Shown piece by piece: positions 45,941 through 54,817 of a stretch of DNA of 64,000 nucleotides. The DNA lies in contig CAZVOD010000013.1 in assembly GCA_964628385.1 (NCBI GenBank), positions 8,570 through 72,569 of the forward strand, written 5' to 3'. The notes beneath the pieces were generated by a model. It searched no databases. It saw only the letters and a program-made list of their open reading frames with translations, and was not told the origin of the DNA. Source of the DNA: JANQPA01 sp964628385. GTDB taxonomy: Bacteria; Bacteroidota; Bacteroidia; Chitinophagales; Saprospiraceae. How positions within the stretch are numbered: position 1 is the stretch's first letter; every line of letters begins with the position of its first letter. The position numbers and the translations under genes are program-made.

Positions 45941-48900
45941 ATGGAAAAGACAGCACCTTATCAGCTAAAGAACAAAGTAAGAATAGTGACAGCAGCCTCC
46001 CTGTTTGATGGTCACGATGCAGCTATTAATATTATGCGCCGCATTATGCAAAGCTCAGGGGCCGAGATCATCCACCTTGGTCATAACCGTTCTGTACAGG
46101 AAATCGTAGATACAGCCATTCAGGAAGATGTACAGGGTATTGCTATCACTTCTTATCAGGGAGGTCATACTGAATTTTTCAAATACATGTACGATCTGTT
46201 ACGCGAGCGTGGAGCAGATCATATTAAAATATTCGGCGGCGGTGGAGGAACTATCCTGGACTCCGAAATAGAAGAATTACACAACTATGGAATCACCAGA
46301 ATCTATTCTCCGGATGATGGCCGACAGCTCGGTCTTCAGGGCATGATCAATGATGTGTTACAGCAGTGTGATTTTCCGGTAGGCCAAAAACTAAATGGCG
46401 AACTCAATCAGTACAAAGAAAAAAATCCGGTAGCTTTAGCCAAGATGATCTCGGCTGTAGAAAACTACCCAGATCAAAGTATTAACTGGCTCAAAGAAGT
46501 TCAAAACGAAAGCCAGACCAAAGAAAAAATAACGCCGGTATTAGGCATTACAGGTACGGGTGGTGCCGGTAAATCCAGTCTTGTCGACGAGCTGGTCAGG
46601 CGTTTTCTACTGGATTTTGATGATAAAACGATGGCTATCGTATCTGTAGACCCTTCCAAAAGAAAAACAGGCGGTGCCCTCCTGGGCGATCGTATACGAA
46701 TGAATTCGGCGTATTCTCCTCGTGTATACATGCGCTCTCTGGCTACCCGCCAGTCTAACCTTGCGCTTTCCCGGCATGTACAAAGTGCGGTTGATATTCT
46801 CAAAGCAGCTAGGTTTGATCTGATCATTCTGGAGACTTCCGGTATTGGACAGTCAGACACAGAGATTGTCGACCATTCAGATGTATCTTTATATGTAATG
46901 ACTCCGGAATACGGTGCTGCCACCCAGTTGGAAAAAATTGATATGCTGGACTTTGCCGACATCATTGCTATCAACAAATTTGATAAAAGAGGCGCAAAAG
47001 ATGCTTTGAGAGACGTAAAAAAGCAGTATCAGCGCAATAATATGCTCTTTGACCAGTCAGTTGAAGCAATGCCCGTTTTTGGTACTATTGCTTCTCAGTT
47101 TAATGATCCGGGCATGAATAAGCTTTACCGGACTATCATTGACAAGCTGGTGGACAAAACACAGGCAGATCTAAAATCCACTTTTGAAAATACGACCGGC
47201 AGCAGTGAGAAGATATACATCATTCCACCTAACAGAACGCGTTACCTATCAGAAATTTCTGAAAACAACCGGCAATATGATGAGTGGGTAGAACGACAGG
47301 TAGAACAGGCCAGAAAGCTCTATAGCCTCAGTACTACCATTCAAACGCTCAGGCAGAATGAGCAAATCGAAGAAAACCAACCGGTTATTGAGTTCCTTCA
47401 AAAGTCCTACGACGAATTATACCTGGATCTGGACGGGCAAGCCAAGCGCATACTTGATGCCTGGGAGGAAAAGCGCGCAGCTTATGAATCTGACGAGTTT
47501 GTTTATTATGTAAGAAATAAGGAAATAAAAGTACCCACGAAAGTTACTACACTTTCCGGCTCAAAAATACCCAGGGTTATGCTTCCCAAATTTAAGGATT
47601 GGGGAGAGATACTACGCTGGGCCATGCAGGAAAATGTTCCTGGTGAATTTCCATACACAGCCGGTGTATTTCCTTTTAAGAGGAAAGGAGAAGACCCAAC
47701 CCGGATGTTCGCCGGTGAGGGCGGCCCGGAAAGAACCAACAAGAGGTTCCATTATTTATCTTACGGTATGCCAGCAGCCCGCTTATCTACAGCATTTGAC
47801 TCCGTAACCTTATACGGAGAGGACCCTGATTACCGACCCGATATATATGGTAAAATCGGCAACTCAGGCGTGAGTATTTGTTGTCTGGATGATGCCAAAA
47901 AACTGTATTCCGGCTTTGACCTTTGCAACCCGAAGACTTCTGTTTCTATGACAATCAACGGGCCGGCTGCCACGATGTGTGCATTTTTCATGAATGCGGC
48001 CATCGACCAGCAATGTGAAATTTATATAAAGGAAAATAAGCTGGAGCACTTGGTAGAAGCCAAGCTAAAAGAGATGTACGATGATCAGGGCCTAGAGCGT
48101 CCTCAATATCGCGGCGAATTACCAGAAAGTAATAATGGGCTGGGCCTATTGCTGCTTGGTATTACCGGAGATCAGGTGCTGGAAGAGCAGCCCTATCAAG
48201 AACTAAAAGCCCGGGCCCTGAATGCTGTGCGCGGTACGGTGCAAGCGGATATCCTGAAAGAAGACCAGGCTCAGAATACCTGTATTTTCTCCACAGAGTT
48301 TTCCCTAAAGCTAATGGGAGATGTTCAGGAATATTTCATCCAGAATAAGGTCAAGAATTTTTATTCGGTTTCTATTTCCGGGTATCATATTGCCGAGGCT
48401 GGTGCCAACCCAATCACTCAGTTGGCCTTCACACTTGCTAATGGCTTTACCTTTGTAGAGTATTACCTGTCCAGAGGAATGGATATCAATCATTTTGCGC
48501 CTAACCTTTCTTTCTTCTTTTCTAATGGTGTAGATCCTGAATACGCAGTGATCGGCCGGGTAGCTAGGAGAATATGGTCTAAGGCTATGAAGTACAAGTA
48601 CAATGCCAACGAGCGAGCGCAAAAGCTCAAATACCACATACAGACGTCAGGGCGTTCGTTGCACGCTCAGGAAATTGACTTTAATGATATTCGCACCACT
48701 TTACAGGCGCTTTATGCCATTTACGACAATTGTAATTCCTTGCATACCAACGCCTACGATGAAGCCATCACTACTCCGACTGAAGCTAGTGTGCGCCGGG
48801 CTGTGGCTATTCAAATGATCATTAACCACGAGCTGGGAATGACCAAAAATGAGAATCCATTGCAGGGATCATTTATCATAGAAGAGTTAACCGACCTGGT

Positions 48901-49330
48901 AGAGAAAGCCGTACTGATGGAGTTTGACAGAATTACAGAAAGAGGCGGCGTACTCGGCGCCATGGAAACAATGTACCAGCGGAGTAAGATTCAGGAAGAG
49001 AGCTTGCATTACGAAACACTGAAACATAACGGTGAGTATCCTATTATTGGAGTGAACACCTTCCTAAATAAAGATGGTTCACCAACGGTAGCCCCCGGAG
49101 AAGTTATCCGTTCTTCAGCAGAGGAGAAGGAAGATCAAATCAATACACTGAGAAGTTTGCAAAAAAATAAAGCTCAAATAGCTGCCCAAAAGCTTGATAC
49201 GCTCCAAAAAGCAGCTATCAATAATGAGAACTTGTTCACTCACCTCATGGAAGCGACTAAAGTGGCTTCTCTTGGACAGATTACTAACGCCTTGTACGAA
49301 GTTGGTGGTCAGTATAGAAGAAATATGTAA
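45941..49330 (+). CDS. icmF: Fused isobutyryl-CoA mutase with G-protein chaperone
   Basis: This 1129-aa protein is a full IcmF fusion. The N-terminal B12 domain (residues 1-140) has DGHDAAI and the base-off cobalamin loop. A MeaB/MeaI-type GTPase follows (about 195-470), with P-loop TGTGGAGKSSL, SVDPSKRKTGG, ETSGIGQSD and NKFDKRG. The C-terminal substrate TIM barrel carries EFPYTAGVFPFKR, TRMFAGEG and SVSISGYHIAEAGA. It interconverts isobutyryl-CoA and n-butyryl-CoA (or related acyl-CoAs) with adenosylcobalamin. The YTAGVFPF motif separates it from methylmalonyl-CoA mutase. A hairpin terminator follows. Confidence 0.93.
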   Translation: MEKTAPYQLKNKVRIVTAASLFDGHDAAINIMRRIMQSSGAEIIHLGHNRSVQEIVDTAIQEDVQGIAITSYQGGHTEFFKYMYDLLRERGADHIKIFGGGGGTILDSEIEELHNYGITRIYSPDDGRQLGLQGMINDVLQQCDFPVGQKLNGELNQYKEKNPVALAKMISAVENYPDQSINWLKEVQNESQTKEKITPVLGITGTGGAGKSSLVDELVRRFLLDFDDKTMAIVSVDPSKRKTGGALLGDRIRMNSAYSPRVYMRSLATRQSNLALSRHVQSAVDILKAARFDLIILETSGIGQSDTEIVDHSDVSLYVMTPEYGAATQLEKIDMLDFADIIAINKFDKRGAKDALRDVKKQYQRNNMLFDQSVEAMPVFGTIASQFNDPGMNKLYRTIIDKLVDKTQADLKSTFENTTGSSEKIYIIPPNRTRYLSEISENNRQYDEWVERQVEQARKLYSLSTTIQTLRQNEQIEENQPVIEFLQKSYDELYLDLDGQAKRILDAWEEKRAAYESDEFVYYVRNKEIKVPTKVTTLSGSKIPRVMLPKFKDWGEILRWAMQENVPGEFPYTAGVFPFKRKGEDPTRMFAGEGGPERTNKRFHYLSYGMPAARLSTAFDSVTLYGEDPDYRPDIYGKIGNSGVSICCLDDAKKLYSGFDLCNPKTSVSMTINGPAATMCAFFMNAAIDQQCEIYIKENKLEHLVEAKLKEMYDDQGLERPQYRGELPESNNGLGLLLLGITGDQVLEEQPYQELKARALNAVRGTVQADILKEDQAQNTCIFSTEFSLKLMGDVQEYFIQNKVKNFYSVSISGYHIAEAGANPITQLAFTLANGFTFVEYYLSRGMDINHFAPNLSFFFSNGVDPEYAVIGRVARRIWSKAMKYKYNANERAQKLKYHIQTSGRSLHAQEIDFNDIRTTLQALYAIYDNCNSLHTNAYDEAITTPTEASVRRAVAIQMIINHELGMTKNENPLQGSFIIEELTDLVEKAVLMEFDRITERGGVLGAMETMYQRSKIQEESLHYETLKHNGEYPIIGVNTFLNKDGSPTVAPGEVIRSSAEEKEDQINTLRSLQKNKAQIAAQKLDTLQKAAINNENLFTHLMEATKVASLGQITNALYEVGGQYRRNM

Positions 49331-49341
49331 AATTTACTGCC

Positions 49342-49370
49342 GAGAGATGTCAATACTATTGATATCTCTC
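49342..49370. terminator. 13-bp hairpin between icmF and the M23 remnant
   Basis: Bases 49342-49354 pair with 49358-49370 (GAGAGAT...ATCTCTC), with one G-T pair and a 3-nt loop. It lies between convergent features and can serve both strands. Confidence 0.7.
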
Positions 49371-49392
49371 CACATTTCAACTCAGCATTTCT

Positions 49393-49629
49393 CTACTCCC
49401 CAATAAATGCCATTGGGCCTGTCCAAGTGCCGTCCTTTTTGATGCTATAATGCAAATGAGGGTTAATGGATTGACCAGAGCTACCAACAAAACCGATCAA
49501 ATTTCCCCATTTCCCTTTTTTCTCTGCTATCGGTACAATGCCCTCAGCCGTAGCTACAACACTGGGTTTTGCTGTTGAAATCGCAAATAGACAGAAATGG
49601 GTTCTCCCGAAACCATTTCCAAGTGGCAT
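49393..49629 (-). pseudogene. Degraded M23 (LytM) peptidase fragment
   Basis: This 78-codon frame carries the beginning and end of an M23 domain: GNGFGRTHF, VVATAEGIV, GNLIGFVGSSGQSINPHLHY and the closing KKDGTWTGPM. The HxxxD zinc segment reads HFCLFAI, so the metal-binding Asp is gone. The middle of the domain, including the GHxxG/YAHL part, is missing through an in-frame deletion. It follows the lipoprotein gene by 5 bp on the same strand. It is probably not a working peptidase. Confidence 0.65.
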
Positions 49630-49634
49630 AGCAT

Positions 49635-50474
49635 CTATTGACTGCGCTTCACCATATCCAACTCCATCATGCTTCCATCCCAGAAGGTCATCTTCATTTT
49701 TACAAAACCATAATTTTCACTGAAATAAAAAGTAGAGTAAGTAGTACCCTTGCGAGATTCGCTTTCTGCCGAGACTTCCCAAACTGGTACGTTAGCTGAG
49801 GTAAAGGGTAGTCGAAGGGAGGTTTTTTTATCAATCTGATAAGTATTGTAAAAGTAAAGGGTACTTTCAAAGGGAATTCTGGTGGCAACGGACCATTCTT
49901 CAGATACCGTCAAATTATCTTGCCAGGTTTTTCCCACTTCTATCGGGTATTCAACCTGAGGAAAAGGGGCCAGCTCCAACAGAGCGAAGCCTGAATTACG
50001 AGGAGGAAATAAAAATACCTTACTTGAATCTTCCGTCAGGCCACTTAGATCAGTGATAGGAATGATCGTACCTTTTTCATTAAAATACTCGTAAACAATC
50101 ATAGTTTGCTGACCGGCCTGGGTAGCATTCGCAGTGTTCTTCAATACCTTCAACCGAATGCCATCAATTGGATACTCACTGCTTAGCAATTTTCCTGTGG
50201 GAACATCCATATATTTCCAGCTCAGTGGATCACGTGCCTGAAAATCATAAAAAGTGACGATCTTCTTTTCCTGACCAGTACTGTCAATGAATCGGGCCTG
50301 ATATTCCTGAATAAGGCTGGCCGTGTAGATTTTATTATCTTTTACATTCTCATTCTCCGGCCCTACATCCCTGGCAAATTCGGGATATTCGTAATCGTAG
50401 AAATCAGGAGCCTGATAACAGCCAGTTATTGAGAAGAGTAAGCACCCTATTAATATTTTTCGCATTGTTCTCAT
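49635..50474 (-). CDS. Lipoprotein of unknown function downstream of TonB receptor
   Basis: The product is 279 aa from the ATG at 50474 (another ATG at 50465 is equally possible). The signal peptide MRKILIGCLLFSITGC has a lipobox ITGC, so the protein is lipid-anchored. The body is beta-rich and the family is not recognised. It ends GFVKMKMTFWDGSMMELDMV. It starts 20 bp after the TonB-dependent receptor stop on the same strand, so it is probably cotranscribed and may help the receptor at the cell surface; that role is inferred from position only. Confidence 0.72.
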   Translation of the reverse strand: MRTMRKILIGCLLFSITGCYQAPDFYDYEYPEFARDVGPENENVKDNKIYTASLIQEYQARFIDSTGQEKKIVTFYDFQARDPLSWKYMDVPTGKLLSSEYPIDGIRLKVLKNTANATQAGQQTMIVYEYFNEKGTIIPITDLSGLTEDSSKVFLFPPRNSGFALLELAPFPQVEYPIEVGKTWQDNLTVSEEWSVATRIPFESTLYFYNTYQIDKKTSLRLPFTSANVPVWEVSAESESRKGTTYSTFYFSENYGFVKMKMTFWDGSMMELDMVKRSQ

Positions 50475-50493
50475 TTTTTTTGATTTCAACCCA

Positions 50494-52575
50494 TCACTTT
50501 TTTTTCCAAAACCGCACCTTCACCCCTCCAAAAATATTAACCCCCGGCCCCGGTTCAAAGAATCGATCCCCGAAAGCATTGATGCGGATATTGCTATTAT
50601 AGTTGGTATCCAGAAGATTATTTACTCCGAAGAACGGAGTGAGCCGCCAATTATCAATATTAATCCGGTGACCCAATCTCAAATTTATAATTAAATAAGA
50701 ATCATCCTGGCTGGTATTGGTATCATTAAGAAAAATATCACCGACAAAGCGAGCCTGTAAGGTGGAATACCAACCAGATTTATTAACGTATCTCACGGCC
50801 GAAGTCAGGAGCTGCTTTGGAATACCGGGTAAGAAGTTGCCGTCCAGGTCTACCCCGGCTATCTCGAAATTTTTGTATTGAAAATCTGAGTAGGTGTAGG
50901 AAAGGGTGCCGACTAAACCTTTGGCAATAAGCAGATTAGCAAATAGCTCTACCCCTTTTCTGGTTGACTGGCCAGCATTTCTGAAAAAAGTACGCCCCGG
51001 AAACGCTTCCAATTCAAAGGGGACAAGTTCATTTTCCAGATTGATGCAAAAATAAGTAGCACTATATTTTAGTCTCTTTCCTAGTCTACCTTTGATCCCC
51101 ACTTCGTAATTATTGGCTTCTTGGGGTCTGAGACTGGGGTTAAATCCACCTCTTCCGGAAGGGTTGGCTGATAACTCACTTAGTGTAGGCGTTTCAAAAC
51201 TACTGGAATAATTTCCATATACCCTAAGCGCATCTGAAACTTTGTAAGTAATGCCAAACAACGGATTCAGATTGTCCAGACCTGACTGACCGGAATCATC
51301 TCCATCCGAAAAGAAATTATCTCGCGCTTCCAGGTCCAGATCATCCCACCTCAATCCGAAGTGCACAAATAGTTTATCTAAGCTGATATTTTGAAGTAAA
51401 TACAATCCCAAACTGGAAAAGCGCTCTTCCTGATCAAAAACGAGTTGTCCTTGTTCCCCTTCGTTATTGTTGTAGCGCCTGCGATCATCTACCTGATTTT
51501 CATAATCTGCCCCTACTTTTAATCGGTAGTCAGCAGCTCCTATTTTCCCATTGAACTGATAGCTGAATCCCAGTCCTGAAAAACCTCGATCGATCTCTAC
51601 AATGCCACCAAAGCTAAATGGAAGCTTATTGGCGAATGTTCGGGTAAGATAAAAAGTGTTAGCAATGATACGATGGTTTTCACCGAATTGTCCATTGTAC
51701 ACCAGCCCTACTTTAGTTTGGTGTAGCTGCTCCCCTGCGTCAAATTCGACGTTTCTGTCTCTGGGTGCCCGTCTATCTCCCAGGGCTGTTTCTATGTCTA
51801 CGCCACCCGGATCTTTAGCCACAGGGCTATTGACGTGATTGACTATAAACTTAAGATTTGAACCTTTACCCAGGCGGTACCCAAATTTTCCATTCATCAG
51901 ATTGTTTTCTACCCTGCTGTGTCGTCTAAAACCGTTGAGCTTTGTATGATTGCCATGAATGATATAACTAAATTTTCCAAGGCTTTGACCGGCTTTGACC
52001 TGATACTGCTGCAAGTCAAAGCTACCCAGCAAAGTTCGGGCTTCCGCAAAAAATCGGTCGGGCGCTTCTTCCGTATTTATATTGATAACACCACCGGAGG
52101 CATTACCGAAAAGGCCAGAAGCAGGACCTCTGATAACTTCAATCTCATCGATAATCCCCAAAGCCAGGTTATCCACCTGAGACTGCCCATCTGGAGTAGT
52201 TTCAGGCAAACCATCTACAATAATTTTTATGCCACGAATTCCAAAAGCGGAACGTGCGCCAAAGCCGCGAATAGAAATTCTCAGATCTTGGGCAAAATTA
52301 GTAGGATTCAAGGCCAGGATGCCAGGTTGATAATTGAGCAGCTCATCGGCGGCGATCAATGGAAGGCCCTCGCTAACTTGTGATTTCTTGATCACACTGA
52401 GGGAAAAAGGCAGGTTCAGGTCTTCACCCTCTATTCGGGAAGCAGTCACTTCAAGTGGCTCAAACTCTCGTAGTAGTAGCGTATCGGACTGTTGTGCTTT
52501 ACCGGAAAGCGCTAATCCATTAGCGAGGAGAGTACCCCAAAAGAGATACGGAATAGTATTTACCCAGGTTTTCAT
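50494..52575 (-). CDS. TonB-dependent outer-membrane receptor
   Basis: This 693-aa receptor has a signal peptide (about residues 1-28), a plug domain (GIRGIKIIVDGLPETTPDG, EIEVIRGPASGLFGNASGG) and a 22-strand beta-barrel ending GVKVRFWKKK. The plug and barrel resemble the FecA/siderophore type. There is no SusD partner, so a polysaccharide role is unlikely. It lies 29 bp after the AraC-family gene and before a lipoprotein gene, forming an AraC-receptor-lipoprotein unit. A metal chelate or small ligand is plausible. The link with the divergent cox-like genes is inferred only. Confidence 0.9.
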   Translation of the reverse strand: MKTWVNTIPYLFWGTLLANGLALSGKAQQSDTLLLREFEPLEVTASRIEGEDLNLPFSLSVIKKSQVSEGLPLIAADELLNYQPGILALNPTNFAQDLRISIRGFGARSAFGIRGIKIIVDGLPETTPDGQSQVDNLALGIIDEIEVIRGPASGLFGNASGGVININTEEAPDRFFAEARTLLGSFDLQQYQVKAGQSLGKFSYIIHGNHTKLNGFRRHSRVENNLMNGKFGYRLGKGSNLKFIVNHVNSPVAKDPGGVDIETALGDRRAPRDRNVEFDAGEQLHQTKVGLVYNGQFGENHRIIANTFYLTRTFANKLPFSFGGIVEIDRGFSGLGFSYQFNGKIGAADYRLKVGADYENQVDDRRRYNNNEGEQGQLVFDQEERFSSLGLYLLQNISLDKLFVHFGLRWDDLDLEARDNFFSDGDDSGQSGLDNLNPLFGITYKVSDALRVYGNYSSSFETPTLSELSANPSGRGGFNPSLRPQEANNYEVGIKGRLGKRLKYSATYFCINLENELVPFELEAFPGRTFFRNAGQSTRKGVELFANLLIAKGLVGTLSYTYSDFQYKNFEIAGVDLDGNFLPGIPKQLLTSAVRYVNKSGWYSTLQARFVGDIFLNDTNTSQDDSYLIINLRLGHRINIDNWRLTPFFGVNNLLDTNYNSNIRINAFGDRFFEPGPGVNIFGGVKVRFWKKK

Positions 52576-52604
52576 TTATTTTTTGGGCAAAAGTAGGGTT
52601 TCTA

Positions 52605-53519
52605 TTACGCTTTAAAAAGGGCGGATCTAAACTGCCGGGGGGTCTTATTTTCGGAGCGCTTGAAAAGTCTGCAAAAATAGCTGGTATCACTAAAACCAAT
52701 CTCATAACAGATTTCAGAAAGCGACTTATTGCGATCTGCTAGTAGCTGTTTGGATCGTTCTATACGCTCCTTGTTGATATATTCAACAGGCGACACGCCA
52801 AAAGTATTTTTAAAGCATTTAAAGAAATGAGATTTGCTCATACAGGCCTTCTGGCTAAGCTGCTCCACACTCAGGTCTTTAGACAGGTTTTTCTGGATAA
52901 AGTCAATGATAGCAGCCAGCCGGTTTTCCGATTTATAATTTTTATAATCATCTATTAATATTTTCCTGGCTTTTGACTGCATCAGGCGGATAACTAGTTC
53001 CTTTAATAGCATATCAACAAAAACGTCTTTGGAGGAGTGATCTTCCAAAAATAAAAAGACCAGCCGGGAGGTGAGTAGGTGAACAGCATAATCATTGATC
53101 AGGTAAAGATGTTCATCTTCAAGCTCCCACTCTTTTTGCTCGCTTGTCTGTAGGGTTTTTTCATTAAAACTTGCTATGGTCTGTTTTATGAGTTCCGGCT
53201 CAAGCATCAGCGCCAAACATTTGGCAGGAGCATCCATTGTAGCCTCCGGAAAGTCAATGACCATTTTTTCATCACTCGGTAAAACCACTGATGCTCCGGG
53301 CAAAAAATCAAAAGCCTCGCAGCCAGATAAGTGCATTACTTTTTTACCAGTGATCATGCTCGCAAAAATTGGATTATCAAACGTGAGCTCCACACCAGTG
53401 GCCGCCTGATGTGTTTCGTAGATATTCAGCTCGGCATGAGCAGAACTGTAAATAGTCCTGTTTTCTATCAGTTGTTCTAACCTTCTCTTCTTGTTGTGGT
53501 GATGTAGTGGGTTGTTCAT
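52605..53519 (-). CDS. AraC-family transcriptional regulator
   Basis: The product is 304 aa from the ATG at 53519; a TTG-initiated extension to 53567 would run into the repeat operator. The N-terminal half resembles the AraC_N ligand domain (PF06719-like; ATGVELTFDNPIFASMITGKK). The C-terminal two helix-turn-helices have SVEQLSQKACMSKSHFFKCF and SLSEICYEIGFSDTSYFCRLF, then KTPRQFR. It is the first gene of the receptor operon and diverges from coxG. Two 11-bp repeats 21 bp apart lie 39-70 bp upstream. Confidence 0.88.
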   Translation of the reverse strand: MNNPLHHHNKKRRLEQLIENRTIYSSAHAELNIYETHQAATGVELTFDNPIFASMITGKKVMHLSGCEAFDFLPGASVVLPSDEKMVIDFPEATMDAPAKCLALMLEPELIKQTIASFNEKTLQTSEQKEWELEDEHLYLINDYAVHLLTSRLVFLFLEDHSSKDVFVDMLLKELVIRLMQSKARKILIDDYKNYKSENRLAAIIDFIQKNLSKDLSVEQLSQKACMSKSHFFKCFKNTFGVSPVEYINKERIERSKQLLADRNKSLSEICYEIGFSDTSYFCRLFKRSENKTPRQFRSALFKA

Positions 53520-53557
53520 ATTTTTGAGAAAATCTCTTTTAAACTGACTACTAATAT

Positions 53558-53589
53558 TTTTGTGCAATTATAAAATACTTTTGTACAAT
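53558..53589. promoter_or_regulatory. Tandem TTTTGTRCAAT repeats at 21-bp spacing, candidate AraC operator
   Basis: TTTTGTGCAAT at 53558-53568 and TTTTGTACAAT at 53579-53589 differ by one base and are offset by exactly 21 bp, two helical turns. This is the standard half-site spacing of AraC-family proteins. It lies 39-70 bp upstream of the AraC gene and about 225 bp upstream of coxG. A pair of AAACAAAAATAA repeats lies further right (53626 and 53641). Confidence 0.55.
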
Positions 53590-53813
53590 ATATTGAAATT
53601 TTATTTTTTAAATTTTGTAAAAAGTAAACAAAAATAAAGAAAACAAAAATAAGACACTTTGATGATAAACTATTATTAAAAGTGAAATGATCATCACGGG
53701 TTCACAGACGGGTTACCGATTAGCCATTCACACGCTACTTATTTTCCACTCTCATTCAATTACAATACAAAATAAAAACTAACTTAATCAAAGTTAAACC
53801 AAATTAAACAAGC

Positions 53814-54269
53814 ATGAAATTAAAAGGTCAACACAATTTTGCAACCACTCCCAAAATACTCTGGGACAAGCTCATGGACCCACAGGTACTAGCCCGGGTC
53901 ACTCCAGGAGTGTCCCGGCTGGAAAAGCTAGAAGAAGACAAGTACGAGGCTATTGCTGATGTAAAGCTAGGGCCGGTAAAAGGCTCATTTAAAGGAGACC
54001 TAGCGGTGGAAGAAAAACAGGAGCCAGCGCATTTTAAGCTAGTTATCAAGCAAACCAGTAAGATTGGCAATGTTGCGGCTGAAGTCGCCATTGATATTAC
54101 GCCTGCCGAAGGCCACCAGACAGAGATGTCTTTTGATGGAGCAGCCAAGTTATCGGGCTTACTTGCCCGCACGGGTCAGCGCGTACTCAGTGGTGTAGCC
54201 AACACCCTGACCAAGCAATTTTTTCAGGCGATGGAAGAAGAGTTGGCCAGTACACCTACAGAAACCTAG
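53814..54269 (+). CDS. coxG: CoxG-like SRPBCC protein
   Basis: This 151-aa protein has a START/SRPBCC ligand-binding fold of the CoxG type. Elements are the FATTPKILWDKLMDPQVLARV start, TPGVSRLEKL, the strand run with LGPVKGSFKGDL, and the C-terminal helix NTLTKQFFQAMEEEL. In CO dehydrogenase clusters CoxG recruits the enzyme to the membrane. Here it is the first gene of a cox-like operon and is 53 bp upstream of coxS. No signal peptide is seen. Confidence 0.85.
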   Translation: MKLKGQHNFATTPKILWDKLMDPQVLARVTPGVSRLEKLEEDKYEAIADVKLGPVKGSFKGDLAVEEKQEPAHFKLVIKQTSKIGNVAAEVAIDITPAEGHQTEMSFDGAAKLSGLLARTGQRVLSGVANTLTKQFFQAMEEELASTPTET

Positions 54270-54322
54270 AATAAACAATCGATTCAAGATAAACTATTTA
54301 TAAACCAAATCTCGCATATTTT

Positions 54323-54817
54323 ATGAGCGTCACTATTAACCTCACTGTCAATGGTAAAGCAGTAAGTAAGGATATAGAGCCCAGAACTTTGCTGGCCTAC
54401 TTCTTACGTGATGATTTAGGGTTGACAGGCACACACATTGGTTGTGATACCAGTGGATGCGGAGCCTGCACTATTCTGGTAGACGGACATGCAGTAAAAT
54501 CGTGCACCATACTTGCTGTTCAGGCAGATGGTTGTGAAGTCACTACTATTGAAGGCTTGGCAGAAAATGGTCATTTACACCCACTTCAGGAGGGTTTCAA
54601 GGAAGAACACGGCCTTCAGTGTGGCTTTTGTACCCCGGGTATTGTTATGATGGCCAAAGACTTCCTACAGGACAATCCAAATCCTACGGAAGAGGAAATC
54701 AGACATGCTTTGGAAGGGAACATTTGCCGGTGTACCGGCTATCACAATATTGTGAAATCTATTCAGTATGCCGCCAGGCAATTATCTCAACAAAAAGAAA
54801 AAGAAGCTCAATTATGA
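54323..54817 (+). CDS. coxS: Molybdenum hydroxylase small [2Fe-2S] subunit
   Basis: This 164-aa iron-sulfur subunit of a xanthine oxidase/CO dehydrogenase family enzyme carries two [2Fe-2S] clusters. The plant-type cluster is Cys41, Cys46, Cys49 and Cys61 (CDTSGCGAC). The second is Cys100, Cys103, Cys135 and Cys137 (CGFCTPG, CRCTGYHNI). It passes electrons from the molybdenum to the FAD subunit. Its stop overlaps the coxL start by 4 bp (ATGA). Confidence 0.92.
   Translation: MSVTINLTVNGKAVSKDIEPRTLLAYFLRDDLGLTGTHIGCDTSGCGACTILVDGHAVKSCTILAVQADGCEVTTIEGLAENGHLHPLQEGFKEEHGLQCGFCTPGIVMMAKDFLQDNPNPTEEEIRHALEGNICRCTGYHNIVKSIQYAARQLSQQKEKEAQL

Noticed and set aside
53626..53652. AAACAAAAATAA direct repeats (53626, 53641) as a second operator
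   Set aside because: The 15-bp spacing does not fit AraC half-sites, and the sequence is low complexity.
54619..54813. Extended N-terminus of the large molybdenum subunit
   Set aside because: It is an out-of-frame read of the coxS gene. The ATG at 54814 overlaps the coxS stop as ATGA and begins the usual family sequence.
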